Origin: Bdellovibrionia bacterium
Lineage (GTDB): Bacteria > Bdellovibrionota > Bdellovibrionia > Bdellovibrionales > JAGQZY01
Assembly: GCA_030427805.1 (NCBI GenBank)
Contig: JAUICP010000001.1
Coordinates: forward strand, 310,001-374,000
Direction of reading: 5' to 3'
DNA: 64,000 bases
The position numbers and the translations under genes are program-made. The notes below the pieces were generated by a model, which was given only the letters and a program-made list of their open reading frames with translations, had not been told where the DNA came from and ran no database searches. Shown in pieces: positions 27,497-36,049 of this stretch (its first letter is position 1; each line of letters starts with the position of its first letter).

Positions 27497-27524
27497 CATA
27501 ATCTACTCAATTTCTCTGTAAATA

Positions 27525-27941
27525 TTACTCACAGTGGCTCTGCCAGCTCGTGCTTTCTTCACAAATGAAGAATTTGGCTTGAGTCCCCACGACTTCCTTA
27601 ACTCGGTCGCTGGCATTTTTGGGTAGATTCAACTTTGCTTTAATTACGTATGTTCGAGATGCCGATCCCCAGCTTGAATTGATTTCTTTATCACACTGAC
27701 CTTGGTTCGACGTACTTTCTAAATCTCCGAGGGTCTCAATGATTTCTAGTTCGGCTTCTGGAAGATCAGCGACATATCTCTTTCCTGTTTTCCAATCCTT
27801 GTAGCGCACTTGGGTTTCCCAGGCATGCCCTGTGAGATTAGTGATGCTGCCATCTGCGGTTGTACATTCAATGTAGTAGCTAGATGCGCCAGCTGTTTGA
27901 GCGAATACCATCATGATTGTAGCGAGGATTATTTTTTTCAT
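27525..27941 (-). CDS. Small exported protein of unknown function
   Basis: Signal peptide of about 19 residues (ending TAGASS). The mature 119 residues have four cysteines (YIECT, GQCD, FFICEE and near the last residue SHCE), so two disulfides are likely. No family recognised. It diverges from the TIGR02147 gene at 28105; such regulators often sit beside exported protein genes in Bdellovibrio-type genomes, so control is possible. Confidence 0.68.
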   Translation of the reverse strand: MKKIILATIMMVFAQTAGASSYYIECTTADGSITNLTGHAWETQVRYKDWKTGKRYVADLPEAELEIIETLGDLESTSNQGQCDKEINSSWGSASRTYVIKAKLNLPKNASDRVKEVVGTQAKFFICEESTSWQSHCE

Positions 27942-28069
27942 TTTGTTCTCCTAAGTTATCTGGGCCGTGGGGCCGAAGTTTGTGTTTCAAGTTGAGACTG
28001 TTGTACCCAGCACCTCGACCAAGATCCATTACTACTTAATTAAAAATTAAAGATTAAATTATAAATAAA

Positions 28070-28098
28070 TTAATATTTGGCGTGAGATCTGTTATATT
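28070..28098 (+). promoter_or_regulatory. Promoter of the first TIGR02147 gene
   Basis: TTAATA (28070-28075), 17 bases, TATATT (28093-28098). The ATG at 28105 follows after 6 bases and there is no Shine-Dalgarno site, so the transcript is probably leaderless. Confidence 0.55.
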
Positions 28099-28104
28099 GG
28101 CTCT

Positions 28105-28929
28105 ATGAACCTCTTTGAGCAAGAAGACTATCGTGTGGCCCTGAAATGGGCCGCAGAGCTTTGGAAAAAAGCCCGTCCTGGCAGAACCTACCTCAAGCTT
28201 TCGCAAGCTGGGGGGGTTCATGCTCCTTATTTTTCCAATGTCCTTAAAGAAAAAGCTCACCTGAGTTCAGATCAGCTCTTCGCAATTTTGCAATACATGG
28301 GTCACGCCCATGACGAAATGGAGTACATGCTTCTTCTATTGGAACAGGATAAGTGTGTTCTTGATGGCAGAAAGAAGGCTTTGAGACTCCAGCTGCAAAA
28401 GCTCAAAGAAAAACAAGAGAAGACCGAAAGCAGCCTCAAAGTTGAAGTCATAGCACCTACCGATGATTATCTCAGTCGTTACTATCTAGATAACACCATT
28501 CGCCTAGTTTACGCCTTCATGGGGATACCTGACTTTGCCAACAATCCCCAAAAGATTGCCGAGTCCCTTAACTTTAGTGAAAAGACGGTTCAAGAGGCCA
28601 TCGTTTACTTACTCGACGTGAAACTCATTGAAAAAGACGAAAAGGGTCGCTTGCAAAAAACAAAAACTCAAATGCACTTACCTCGTCAGAGTCATCTCTT
28701 CGAGGCCCAGCGAAAACTGTTCTTGTACCGCTGTCTCGAGCACCAAGATCGAACCAGAAACTCAACGGATTATAATTTTGGTGTTACCTTTTCAGCCACT
28801 TCTGACACCAAAGAGAAAATCAAAAAGAAATTCTTAGAGTTTCTCAACGACATCCAGCCCCTAGTAAACGATGCGGAGGCTGAAGAAGTGTTTCAAATGA
28901 ATTTCGATTTATTTAACTGGTCTTCTTAA
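28105..28929 (+). CDS. TIGR02147 family protein (putative regulator)
   Basis: Length (274 aa) and plan match the TIGR02147 family: an N-terminal helix-turn-helix-like region (about 5-70, with SQAGGVHAPYFSNVLKEK), a charged linker, then a domain with a winged-helix appearance (about 125-190, KIAESLNFSEKTVQEAIVYL) and a C-terminal half ending in FDLFNWS. The family is multi-copy in Bdellovibrio-type and Fibrobacter genomes; roles are not settled but a DNA-binding regulator is likely. A second member is at 47065. Confidence 0.85.
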   Translation: MNLFEQEDYRVALKWAAELWKKARPGRTYLKLSQAGGVHAPYFSNVLKEKAHLSSDQLFAILQYMGHAHDEMEYMLLLLEQDKCVLDGRKKALRLQLQKLKEKQEKTESSLKVEVIAPTDDYLSRYYLDNTIRLVYAFMGIPDFANNPQKIAESLNFSEKTVQEAIVYLLDVKLIEKDEKGRLQKTKTQMHLPRQSHLFEAQRKLFLYRCLEHQDRTRNSTDYNFGVTFSATSDTKEKIKKKFLEFLNDIQPLVNDAEAEEVFQMNFDLFNWSS

Positions 28930-28979
28930 AGTTACTTTTCCCTTTGCAAAACCGAGAGCCTTTGACACTATTGGCAAAT

Positions 28980-29657
28980 ATGAAAACTCTTCTTAGCAAA
29001 ATTAGATCTCAATTAAAAAGGCAAGCGAGTGCGAAAAAGGCCCTTGAGATGCAGGCTTATATGAAGTCTGAAATGCCTTATCATGGGGTGCAGGCGCCAG
29101 AGGTTAAGAAAATCGCAAGAGAGGCCTTTAAAGACTTTGAATATACCGAGGAGAATTGGCGTGAATCAGTTCTGTATTTATGGCGAAACGCCAAATTTCG
29201 AGAAGAGCGCTATCTCGCCTTGAATCTTTGTCGACAAACAAAGGCTCGAGAATTCCAAACTTCAAAGAATCTAAAAATGTACGAAGAAATGATAGTCGAC
29301 GGTGCTTGGTGGGACTATGTCGATGATATTTCGAGCCGAGTTGGTGAAATTCTAAAAAATGAACCTGAAAAAATGAAAAAGAAGATGCTCCAATGGGGTC
29401 GATCTAAGAACATGTGGAAGCGACGGGTTTCAATAATTTGTCAGCTTAAATTTAAAGCAGAGACCGACACAGACCTTCTCTATCGAAGTATCGAAGAGTC
29501 GATGGGTTCCGATGAATTTTTCTTAAGAAAAGCCATTGGTTGGGCTCTTCGCGAATACGCTAAAACCGACTCAAAAGAAGTTAAGAGATTCGTTAAGGCC
29601 AATCGAGATCGATTAAGTCCCCTAAGCCAGCGTGAAGCTTTAAAAAACCTCAAGTAA
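28980..29657 (+). CDS. DNA alkylation repair protein, AlkD-like
   Basis: AlkD enzymes remove N3- and N7-alkylated purines using HEAT-like helical repeats. The family's marks are present: YHGVQAPEV near the N-terminus, WWDYVDDISSRV in the middle, MWKRRVSI and FFLRKAIGWALREY in the C-terminal half. The start is set at ATG 28980, giving 225 aa; a TTG at 28944 would add 12 residues with no support. No strong ribosome site is seen at either. It is 50 bases after the TIGR02147 gene. Confidence 0.86.
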   Translation: MKTLLSKIRSQLKRQASAKKALEMQAYMKSEMPYHGVQAPEVKKIAREAFKDFEYTEENWRESVLYLWRNAKFREERYLALNLCRQTKAREFQTSKNLKMYEEMIVDGAWWDYVDDISSRVGEILKNEPEKMKKKMLQWGRSKNMWKRRVSIICQLKFKAETDTDLLYRSIEESMGSDEFFLRKAIGWALREYAKTDSKEVKRFVKANRDRLSPLSQREALKNLK

Positions 29658-29763
29658 TTAAACGAGTTATAAAAATATAAATAATTTTTTTAATAAAACC
29701 CTGTCAAAATCGTCTTAATAGGAGAGCGTTTATTATCAAGGTGAAGGACGATTGGAGAAACCT

Positions 29764-30243
29764 ATGAAATATATCTATATTCAGATATTTTGCTTACTTA
29801 TTCCATTGAGTTTATGGGCGACTAAGTTCCGTCCATTGTCTATAGAAGATAGAGTGAAGCGCTCATCGATTATTGCGGAGGGAGAAATAGTTAGTCTTCA
29901 GTGTATCGACCCCAAAGGACAAAGAGTTGGCGTTGGTAAGCGATGCACGGGCCCCGGTAATCCCAACCAATTAAGCTATGTTTTTACAATTAAGAATGTT
30001 CTCAAAGACTCGACGAACTTTTTCAAAAACAAAAACTTGCCCTTGAATGTCAGTTTCAAATTTACATCTATGGCTCACTTACGTGTACCGGAAGACAATT
30101 ATGACTCGGCAAAAGGAAAGAAGAGGCTCGTCTTCTTGCAATGGTTTAAAGATGAGTTAAAGCCCGCTCATCAAGCTTTTTATTTCATGAATGTAGAGGA
30201 TTTACCCAAGGTTGAAGAAGCCATAAAAAAAGGGCCCGAATAG
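29764..30243 (+). CDS. Small exported protein of unknown function
   Basis: ATG 29764 is chosen because GGAG (29754-29757) is 6 bases before it. The signal peptide covers about residues 1-19. The mature part is about 140 aa. A DRVKRSSIIAEGEI stretch followed by a V-F-x-I-K-x-V-L-K pattern recalls small beta-barrel exported proteins, but I cannot name a family. The stop codon lies inside a hairpin. Confidence 0.62.
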   Translation: MKYIYIQIFCLLIPLSLWATKFRPLSIEDRVKRSSIIAEGEIVSLQCIDPKGQRVGVGKRCTGPGNPNQLSYVFTIKNVLKDSTNFFKNKNLPLNVSFKFTSMAHLRVPEDNYDSAKGKKRLVFLQWFKDELKPAHQAFYFMNVEDLPKVEEAIKKGPE

Positions 30244-30252
30244 AGCCCTTTT
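30228..30252 (+). terminator. Short terminator overlapping a stop codon
   Basis: The 8-bp stem AAAAGGGC/GCCCTTTT (30228-30235 with 30245-30252) has its T residues within the right arm. It contains the TAG at 30241-30243. Confidence 0.6.
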
Positions 30253-30381
30253 AGATTTGATTCTTTGAAAGAATACACATTCAAAATTGAAAATCCACAC
30301 CCCATCCCTGACCTTTATCCTGCTCCTAGACCTTTGGACTCGATAGATGTCGTATTTATTTTCAGGACCTGTTCAGTCATT

Positions 30382-30394
30382 TGTCAGTATGACA
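30382..30394 (+). promoter_or_regulatory. Palindrome TGTCA-GTA-TGACA upstream of the P450 gene
   Basis: A perfect 5-3-5 inverted repeat about 50 bases before the P450 start. It looks like an operator, although I find no well-formed -35/-10 pair around it. The rest of the 30253-30443 gap is plain. Confidence 0.35.
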
Positions 30395-30443
30395 CTATTA
30401 ATAGAGGTTTATAGACATTCTAAAATACTGATTTGGAGAACTT

Positions 30444-32303
30444 GTGAAGAACTTGATTTTACTATTCACTGTCTTTTCTATGGTGGCTTGTACAAGCACA
30501 TCGCACTATCGCCGAGGCCCATCTAATGTTGATGTAAAACATACGGATCGCCAGGATTATTCAAGAATTTATACGGATACATCAAGTGACGCTTATAAAG
30601 AAATCATGGGAATACAACTTCCCGAGGGCCAACGTATGCGACGAGATATACTTGATCGCTACGAGCAGCTTAAGGCCGAAGATAACTTAGTGGCCGTCGG
30701 ATATATCCTTGAGCAAGTTCGAGTGCAGCCGATAGAACTTTTTAAGCAACTTAGAACCTATATGCCAGTTCTTGAGTTGGAACTGCCGGGTGGATCGAAC
30801 ATGTTTCTCGTTTCTCGAGATGAATCTGTTCGAGAAGCGCTCTTACAACCAAAAGTATTTAGTGTTGCCGATTATAGAGATCGAATGCAGCCCTCAGTCG
30901 GTGAGTACATGCTCAACCGTGATGTGACACAAGGGCAACTTGAGATTGCCGAGCAAATAATGCGTGGAGAACTTCAAGGTGAAGCTTTACAAAATGCTAT
31001 TGCGGCTCTGGATTACTATAATCTAAGAGAAAAAATGTGGATGCGCCGGCTTCTATCAGCTGATGATTATCCGAGGATTCGTCAAGTTGTTCGAGAAAAA
31101 ATGCAGGCTGCTATCAGCGAGCGCACGAGTTGGAATGGCGAGCTTGAGTTGACGAGCCAGATATCACGGGTCGTTCCAGTTCAATTGATTCAAGACTACA
31201 TGGGATTTGGTGCTCCTCTCCACAAGATGCAAGAATGGTCCTTTAAAACCCAAGATAGCTTTTTCCACAATGTGGGCTACTTTAGAGGCTATCGAGGATC
31301 TATTGCTGATAATTTTCTACCAAACTTCATCGGTACAACCCTATTTCTTAAAGAATTTGCCGCCGGCGATAGATCGGGTCGACAAAGATTAGCATCGCGT
31401 GTTCACGCCGATGGAATTGGTGCCGGCCAAGAAATGCATGAGTTTTTAAAAAAATATATAAGAGATAACAAAGGTCAACTGACCCAAGGCAATTTTGAAG
31501 ACTTAACGATTCTTGGTAGAATGTTGAGGCTCCAAGAAGAAGAGGGGATTGATCTCCGAAAAGGAGCGGGCCGTCTTGCAATCAATGGCCGGCGTATTGA
31601 CCAGGCTCCAAGAACGGCAATGAAGGTTGCTGAAGATGGTCGTATACGCACGAGCATTATCGGCGGCCTCGTTGGCGCGATCGAAACATCGAATGCTGCC
31701 ATCGTACAATCAATCAATTATTTACTAAAAAAACCTGAACATCTCAGGGCCACTATCGCTGCAGCCAATGAACTCAGTGATAGTGATAGTATTCATGATT
31801 CAGACTTTGCCAATCATGTCTGGGAGGCACTGAGGTTTCATCCCATTAATCCATTTGTCGTAAGAACTGTTGAGAAAAATCATTACGTCCACTATACAGC
31901 GAGAAACGAAATCGGTTCTACTAATCAAGTAAGAGTTGAAATTCCTGAAGGGGCTAGAGTCCTTCTTGCGACTCACTCTGCAATGCACGATCCACGAACT
32001 GTGTTTAACCCTGATGAGTTCAATGCCGATAGAAATCCACAAGACCGAAGAATGAATTTAGGTTTTGGACTTCACCGCTGCCTTGGAGACTATGTTTCCG
32101 AAGTTATGATCCCTGAGATTGTCAGGCAAATCGTCGTTCTTCCTGGTCTAGAGCGGGTTGATGAGGATGAGGTTAAACCGGCCGAGGGGCAAACGATGGC
32201 AAGAAACCAAGGAATAGATTTCGGTCGAAGAGATTCGTTTCCTGAAAGTTTCAAAATTAAATACGATAAAGAGCAGTTGGAAAACCAGAATGGAGGTGAG
32301 TAA
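30444..32303 (+). CDS. Cytochrome P450 with lipoprotein signal peptide
   Basis: All P450 landmarks are visible: the I-helix GAIET (411-415), the K-helix ExxR as EALR (461-464), and the haem loop LGFGLHRCLG with the thiolate ligand at Cys546. The usual Phe seven residues before that Cys is Leu. The N-terminus is a classic lipoprotein signal (MKNLILLFTVFSMVAC, Cys16), so the enzyme should be anchored outside the cytoplasm. That is odd, because bacterial P450s are normally soluble in the cytosol and haem is loaded there. The body is long (619 aa), with extra sequence before the I-helix. Start GTG, GGAG 5 bases before it. It shares one base with the next gene. Redox partner and substrate unknown. 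Confidence 0.85.
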   Translation: MKNLILLFTVFSMVACTSTSHYRRGPSNVDVKHTDRQDYSRIYTDTSSDAYKEIMGIQLPEGQRMRRDILDRYEQLKAEDNLVAVGYILEQVRVQPIELFKQLRTYMPVLELELPGGSNMFLVSRDESVREALLQPKVFSVADYRDRMQPSVGEYMLNRDVTQGQLEIAEQIMRGELQGEALQNAIAALDYYNLREKMWMRRLLSADDYPRIRQVVREKMQAAISERTSWNGELELTSQISRVVPVQLIQDYMGFGAPLHKMQEWSFKTQDSFFHNVGYFRGYRGSIADNFLPNFIGTTLFLKEFAAGDRSGRQRLASRVHADGIGAGQEMHEFLKKYIRDNKGQLTQGNFEDLTILGRMLRLQEEEGIDLRKGAGRLAINGRRIDQAPRTAMKVAEDGRIRTSIIGGLVGAIETSNAAIVQSINYLLKKPEHLRATIAAANELSDSDSIHDSDFANHVWEALRFHPINPFVVRTVEKNHYVHYTARNEIGSTNQVRVEIPEGARVLLATHSAMHDPRTVFNPDEFNADRNPQDRRMNLGFGLHRCLGDYVSEVMIPEIVRQIVVLPGLERVDEDEVKPAEGQTMARNQGIDFGRRDSFPESFKIKYDKEQLENQNGGE

Positions 32304-33073
32304 TGAAAAGACTGGTACTTGTTTTCACATTGACCTTAAGTTTCAGCCTCCAATCGAATGCATCCAGAGAATGGCTTGAAAATTCCTGGCTCGGCGACAC
32401 TGTCGATAGCATTCGCAATATGACAAAAAAGCCAGTTCAAATTGGTGACCTTATTGTTCACGAAATTAACTATCTCAAGCAATCTGGAATTGGTGACAAG
32501 ATCGTCGAATTCCTTAAAGCAGACGTAGCGGTCGATAACCTGATTCGAGCGGAATATGGCTTTCGAGTAAAGAAGGGTGAAATAGCTAAATTCAAATTGT
32601 GTGTGCTAGCTCTATCTATTGCGTCTCTCGATGTCGACTTTGCCTATAGAGAAGTCGCTTACACCTATTGCTCTAAAGTCGCCCTCGAAAGACCAATAGT
32701 TCTCGAACCTCGGGATATCGAAGCCATTCATCAGTTAATTCCAGTTAACTATATTGTGGATGTACTAAAGGGGCTTCGCGACGAACAGGATCAGATGAAT
32801 CACACTGAAACTCTATTTGAACTCTGCAAAAAGAACCCCCTGGGATCGACGGCTTTCTCGAGCTCTTCGGAAAACGAGTACTATTGTACTCTCAACCTCG
32901 GTTTTAGGGCGTGTAATTTGCTGATTACTTTTAGTTATCCTGAAGATATGTCAGTGGCCGAGAAGAGGCTCAAGGCATTTAACTTTTGTAAAGACAACAA
33001 AAGACTTCCGTTGACCGAGCAACAAAAGAGCGACTACACAGAACGGCTTTCAAATTACATGGCAGGCGCCTAA
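32303..33073 (+). CDS. Exported protein coupled to the P450
   Basis: The ATG shares its A with the P450 stop (TAATG), so translation is coupled. Signal peptide about residues 1-20. The mature 235 residues are mainly helical with six or seven cysteines, several in the second half (LCKKN, YYCTL, RACN, FNFCKD), so disulfides are likely. No family recognised. By coupling it is the best candidate for a partner or a chaperone of the exported P450. Confidence 0.65.
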   Translation: MKRLVLVFTLTLSFSLQSNASREWLENSWLGDTVDSIRNMTKKPVQIGDLIVHEINYLKQSGIGDKIVEFLKADVAVDNLIRAEYGFRVKKGEIAKFKLCVLALSIASLDVDFAYREVAYTYCSKVALERPIVLEPRDIEAIHQLIPVNYIVDVLKGLRDEQDQMNHTETLFELCKKNPLGSTAFSSSSENEYYCTLNLGFRACNLLITFSYPEDMSVAEKRLKAFNFCKDNKRLPLTEQQKSDYTERLSNYMAGA

Positions 33074-33095
33074 TAAAATAAGGCACAATTTAAAT

Positions 33096-33130
33096 AAAAA
33101 AAGAGTCGGTATAATACCGACTCTTTTTTT
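33096..33130. terminator. Bidirectional terminator between P450 operon and di-haem gene
   Basis: The 15-bp stem (33096-33110 with 33116-33130) has a 5-base loop and A7/T7 ends, so it works for both converging transcripts. Confidence 0.92.
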
Positions 33131-33148
33131 TGTGCTCTGTCAAAAATT

Positions 33149-35713
33149 CTATTCAGAAACAGCTGAACAACTGGCATTTGCTGGAGAAAGTGCCTGCAGT
33201 GGATCAATCTTATTGATTTGGTAGTAGTTTCCAGGATTCTCCCAAGCATATTCTGGCTCGGGTTGTAGGACCTTTAAGAATTCAATTAAATTTCGCTTAT
33301 CCGCAAAAGTCATATCATCAAAATGATCAAAGTAATGACCTCTATTACTATTACCACTTCCAAGTTGATCGAGTTGCGAGTAAACGGCCTCAATCGCTTG
33401 CCTTGCCAAAACGGGATCGGGTTGCTTGTTGCCGTACCTATCAAGAATAAAATTGCCGTCCTCGTCTTTCAATGAGCCAGCGTCCATCAAGTTGTAAAAC
33501 CAATCAACGGATTCATTATCAACGATGAAGCACTTTTCAGAATCGTCTTTGCAGATTTTTCTCAGAAGACCTTGATTAGGTTGGAAGTATCCGAGCTTCA
33601 CACCGTCGTAGGCTCGACCGGGTAATAAAACTTCTCCGGTTTCGACATCGGTAATAGGTTGGCTTGCTGCATAGAATTGAGTCATACGATTTTCAGGTGG
33701 CGTTAGAAGTTCCATTATATTGGCAACAGAACCGTTGTGTAGGTAAGGTGCTGTGGCCCAAACTCCAGAAAGGTGACGGGCTACATAGCCAGTTAACATT
33801 GGAGTGTTGAGGTAGCCAAGGTCGAATTGTGCGTTGGCTTCAGTCTCTCCTCTAAATGAATCTCTAAAAACCTCTGGCCCTCTAATTTCTTTGACGTATG
33901 AAAAGTCGTTAAGGAAGCCTTCAGCATCGACTGAACCAGGACTATCAGAAGCAAACTGATCCCGAACTGCTTGGGTGAAACCAAATAAAACTTCTTTAAG
34001 TGGTTTTCCATCGATAAACTTTGCTTGCATAACAGACTGATTGGGGTCTGTACCAATGGTCGTTAACGGAAAGGAATGATAGTTGATAAGTTCTCCAGAA
34101 GGCCCTACTCGAGTCTCAGCTCCTGTGTGACATCCCATACAATTTTTAACATAGACTTCACAACCGGGAACAACTTTTTCGCGATCAATGTCGTCGCCCA
34201 TAAGTTCTGTCCATTGTGGAATTTTAATATCGTAGATCTTCTTTTCTAAGTAACCGAGATTTGGAATATTTGTCGTGGCTCTGAAGCGCCCTTTTTCGAT
34301 GAGATAATTCCTCTGTTCGTCTTCAGACATCTCAGCCATTTCTTGGGCTTCAGCTTGTGCCTCTTCGGGAGTTGCCTTGTTACTAAGAACAGCGCCTAGG
34401 CCGAAACTTTGACCAATATTTCTCATTAAAACTGAGTTTGTATTAGCATTCCAATGAAACATAGATCGATATTTGATTCCCCACATATGAGGAAACGACA
34501 CATTGGCCTTTAAAGGAACAGGATCATCGTATCGTGCAACTGTGTTGCCGATTCTTCCAAAGGCGTCGGTTGTTCCATACCCCGAAGGTGTTTGGTCAGT
34601 GTCTGGGTAACCAGAAATTGTGTTAGCTAACCATTCCATTCGAGCCTGTAGTTCTTTTGTGAGTAAATTTTGTGCCTTGAACCACTCATGCTCTTCGTCA
34701 GTAGGCATTTTATTTTGATTGGCCTCTTCCCTAAGATCTTTAAAGACTGTAATGATTAGAAGCTTCTCTAAATATTCTTTTACTGTCGTTCTATATTCGA
34801 GAATATGTGATCGCGCTCTATTTTTAAACCAACTTCTGAGAGCTTGTATCGTGATTAAGCGCGATTCTCCAGATGTTTCTTCTTCTTCCTCACAGGGGAT
34901 TTCTCCTGCTTCGTATTGTGGTGTTTCTGTGCGTTCAATCCAGTTTCCAAACAAAAACCTTTTTGTGGAGTTTCTTGTAACATTGAATTCAATATCATTT
35001 TTAAACTGACATACAAATTGACTTGCCATCGGTAAAGCCTGGTCGACTGGATAACCAAATCCGAGAATGTTCTGGGTTCCAGACAAAAACTCTCTCAGTT
35101 TTTTAACATTGAGAAACATCAATACCGTAGACCCAGCCATGTCGCGAAAGAAACCTCGAACATTCATAATGTTTCCGGCTCCTTCGACAAACACATGTTT
35201 AAAATTTTCGGAAATATTAGATCGATAAGTCATCGAGTTTGAATGGCAGAACGTACAATTTGTTCCGATCATCGCTATACTTGGTGTTCCATCAATGATT
35301 CTAAATGCTCTTTTAAGTTGGGCCCAGCTAGCAACATCCTCATCGAGATTTCCTACCGGCTTGTAAACATCGGCTTGATCGTGGGGAGCATTGCTCCAAC
35401 TCGCCGATACCCCGATATAGGGAAGTAAGTAAGGGCTTTTATAATAGTCAGCAACATCTTCGGCAGCGTAAGGGTTTGGTATTATCCCATACTTTTCATC
35501 CAAATTATCGAGGTACATACTGCCATCACCTGCGTGGTTTCTTAGACTAACGGCCCAAGCATAGGGATAAACGTCAGCCCCTTCAGTGACGTGCCAGAAC
35601 TTATTGAGATCTTGTGGATTATTAATCCCTGGCGGTATTTCTGGTTTTGCCCACAAAGCTAAGGACGAACCAAGGGTGATTAAAATAATAAAGAGATTTC
35701 GAATTTGTTTCAC
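33149..35713 (-). CDS. RoxA-like exported di-haem cytochrome c
   Basis: The GTG start has GAAGG 5 bases upstream. A signal peptide (1-22) leads to an 832-aa mature protein with two c-type haem sites: CTFCH (153-157) and CMGCH (525-529). The segment VWATAPYLHNGSV (about 651-663) is a hallmark of the di-haem peroxidase-like family that includes the rubber oxygenase RoxA. MauG/CcpA-type proteins are much shorter. An acidic CEEEEE stretch near 274 and a helical insertion (295-360) fill the middle. Likely a periplasmic or secreted dioxygenase or peroxidase. It converges on the exported P450, so a joint oxidation pathway is possible. Substrate unknown. Confidence 0.83.
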   Translation of the reverse strand: MKQIRNLFIILITLGSSLALWAKPEIPPGINNPQDLNKFWHVTEGADVYPYAWAVSLRNHAGDGSMYLDNLDEKYGIIPNPYAAEDVADYYKSPYLLPYIGVSASWSNAPHDQADVYKPVGNLDEDVASWAQLKRAFRIIDGTPSIAMIGTNCTFCHSNSMTYRSNISENFKHVFVEGAGNIMNVRGFFRDMAGSTVLMFLNVKKLREFLSGTQNILGFGYPVDQALPMASQFVCQFKNDIEFNVTRNSTKRFLFGNWIERTETPQYEAGEIPCEEEEETSGESRLITIQALRSWFKNRARSHILEYRTTVKEYLEKLLIITVFKDLREEANQNKMPTDEEHEWFKAQNLLTKELQARMEWLANTISGYPDTDQTPSGYGTTDAFGRIGNTVARYDDPVPLKANVSFPHMWGIKYRSMFHWNANTNSVLMRNIGQSFGLGAVLSNKATPEEAQAEAQEMAEMSEDEQRNYLIEKGRFRATTNIPNLGYLEKKIYDIKIPQWTELMGDDIDREKVVPGCEVYVKNCMGCHTGAETRVGPSGELINYHSFPLTTIGTDPNQSVMQAKFIDGKPLKEVLFGFTQAVRDQFASDSPGSVDAEGFLNDFSYVKEIRGPEVFRDSFRGETEANAQFDLGYLNTPMLTGYVARHLSGVWATAPYLHNGSVANIMELLTPPENRMTQFYAASQPITDVETGEVLLPGRAYDGVKLGYFQPNQGLLRKICKDDSEKCFIVDNESVDWFYNLMDAGSLKDEDGNFILDRYGNKQPDPVLARQAIEAVYSQLDQLGSGNSNRGHYFDHFDDMTFADKRNLIEFLKVLQPEPEYAWENPGNYYQINKIDPLQALSPANASCSAVSE

Positions 35714-36049
35714 TTTTGCCTTCTTTTCACTAAAGGATTCTTCTATTTACAGAGCTTTTCTAAAACGACGTTTAATAAAGCAAAAAAATTGCCGAAAATT
35801 AAGAATACTAATATATGCAAGTGTTGATTGAACTACTGGTAATGATTCAGAAATTTACTGAATAGTGAGATTATGGCCAATTTTGAAAGAGTTCAATTAA
35901 ACGACACTCAACAAAAATTGTCGGCTTGATGGGCCCGCTCCCAATATTGAGTAACAATAGCCCTTAAAGAGTCAATATGCCTCTATTATTTTCGTCTCGA
36001 GCAATCTCTTTGTTTTAGTTTTGGCATGATTTGAGTATAATGTGCGGGT
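35714..36049. other. Intergenic region between two haem protein genes
   Basis: This 336-base gap holds the divergent start regions of the di-haem cytochrome and the CXXCH lipoprotein. I see a small hairpin (ATTCAG 35845-35850 with CTGAAT 35858-35863) and a -10 box at 36036. No coding frame or repeat of note. Confidence 0.6.
36036..36041 (+). promoter_or_regulatory. -10 element TATAAT of the CXXCH lipoprotein
   Basis: A perfect TATAAT ends 8 bases before the ATG at 36050. No good -35 and no Shine-Dalgarno site are seen, so a nearly leaderless mRNA is expected. Confidence 0.45.

Noticed and set aside
28962-28967. TTGACA upstream of the AlkD-like gene
   Set aside because: A -10 at normal spacing would fall inside the coding sequence, so it is not a promoter for this start.
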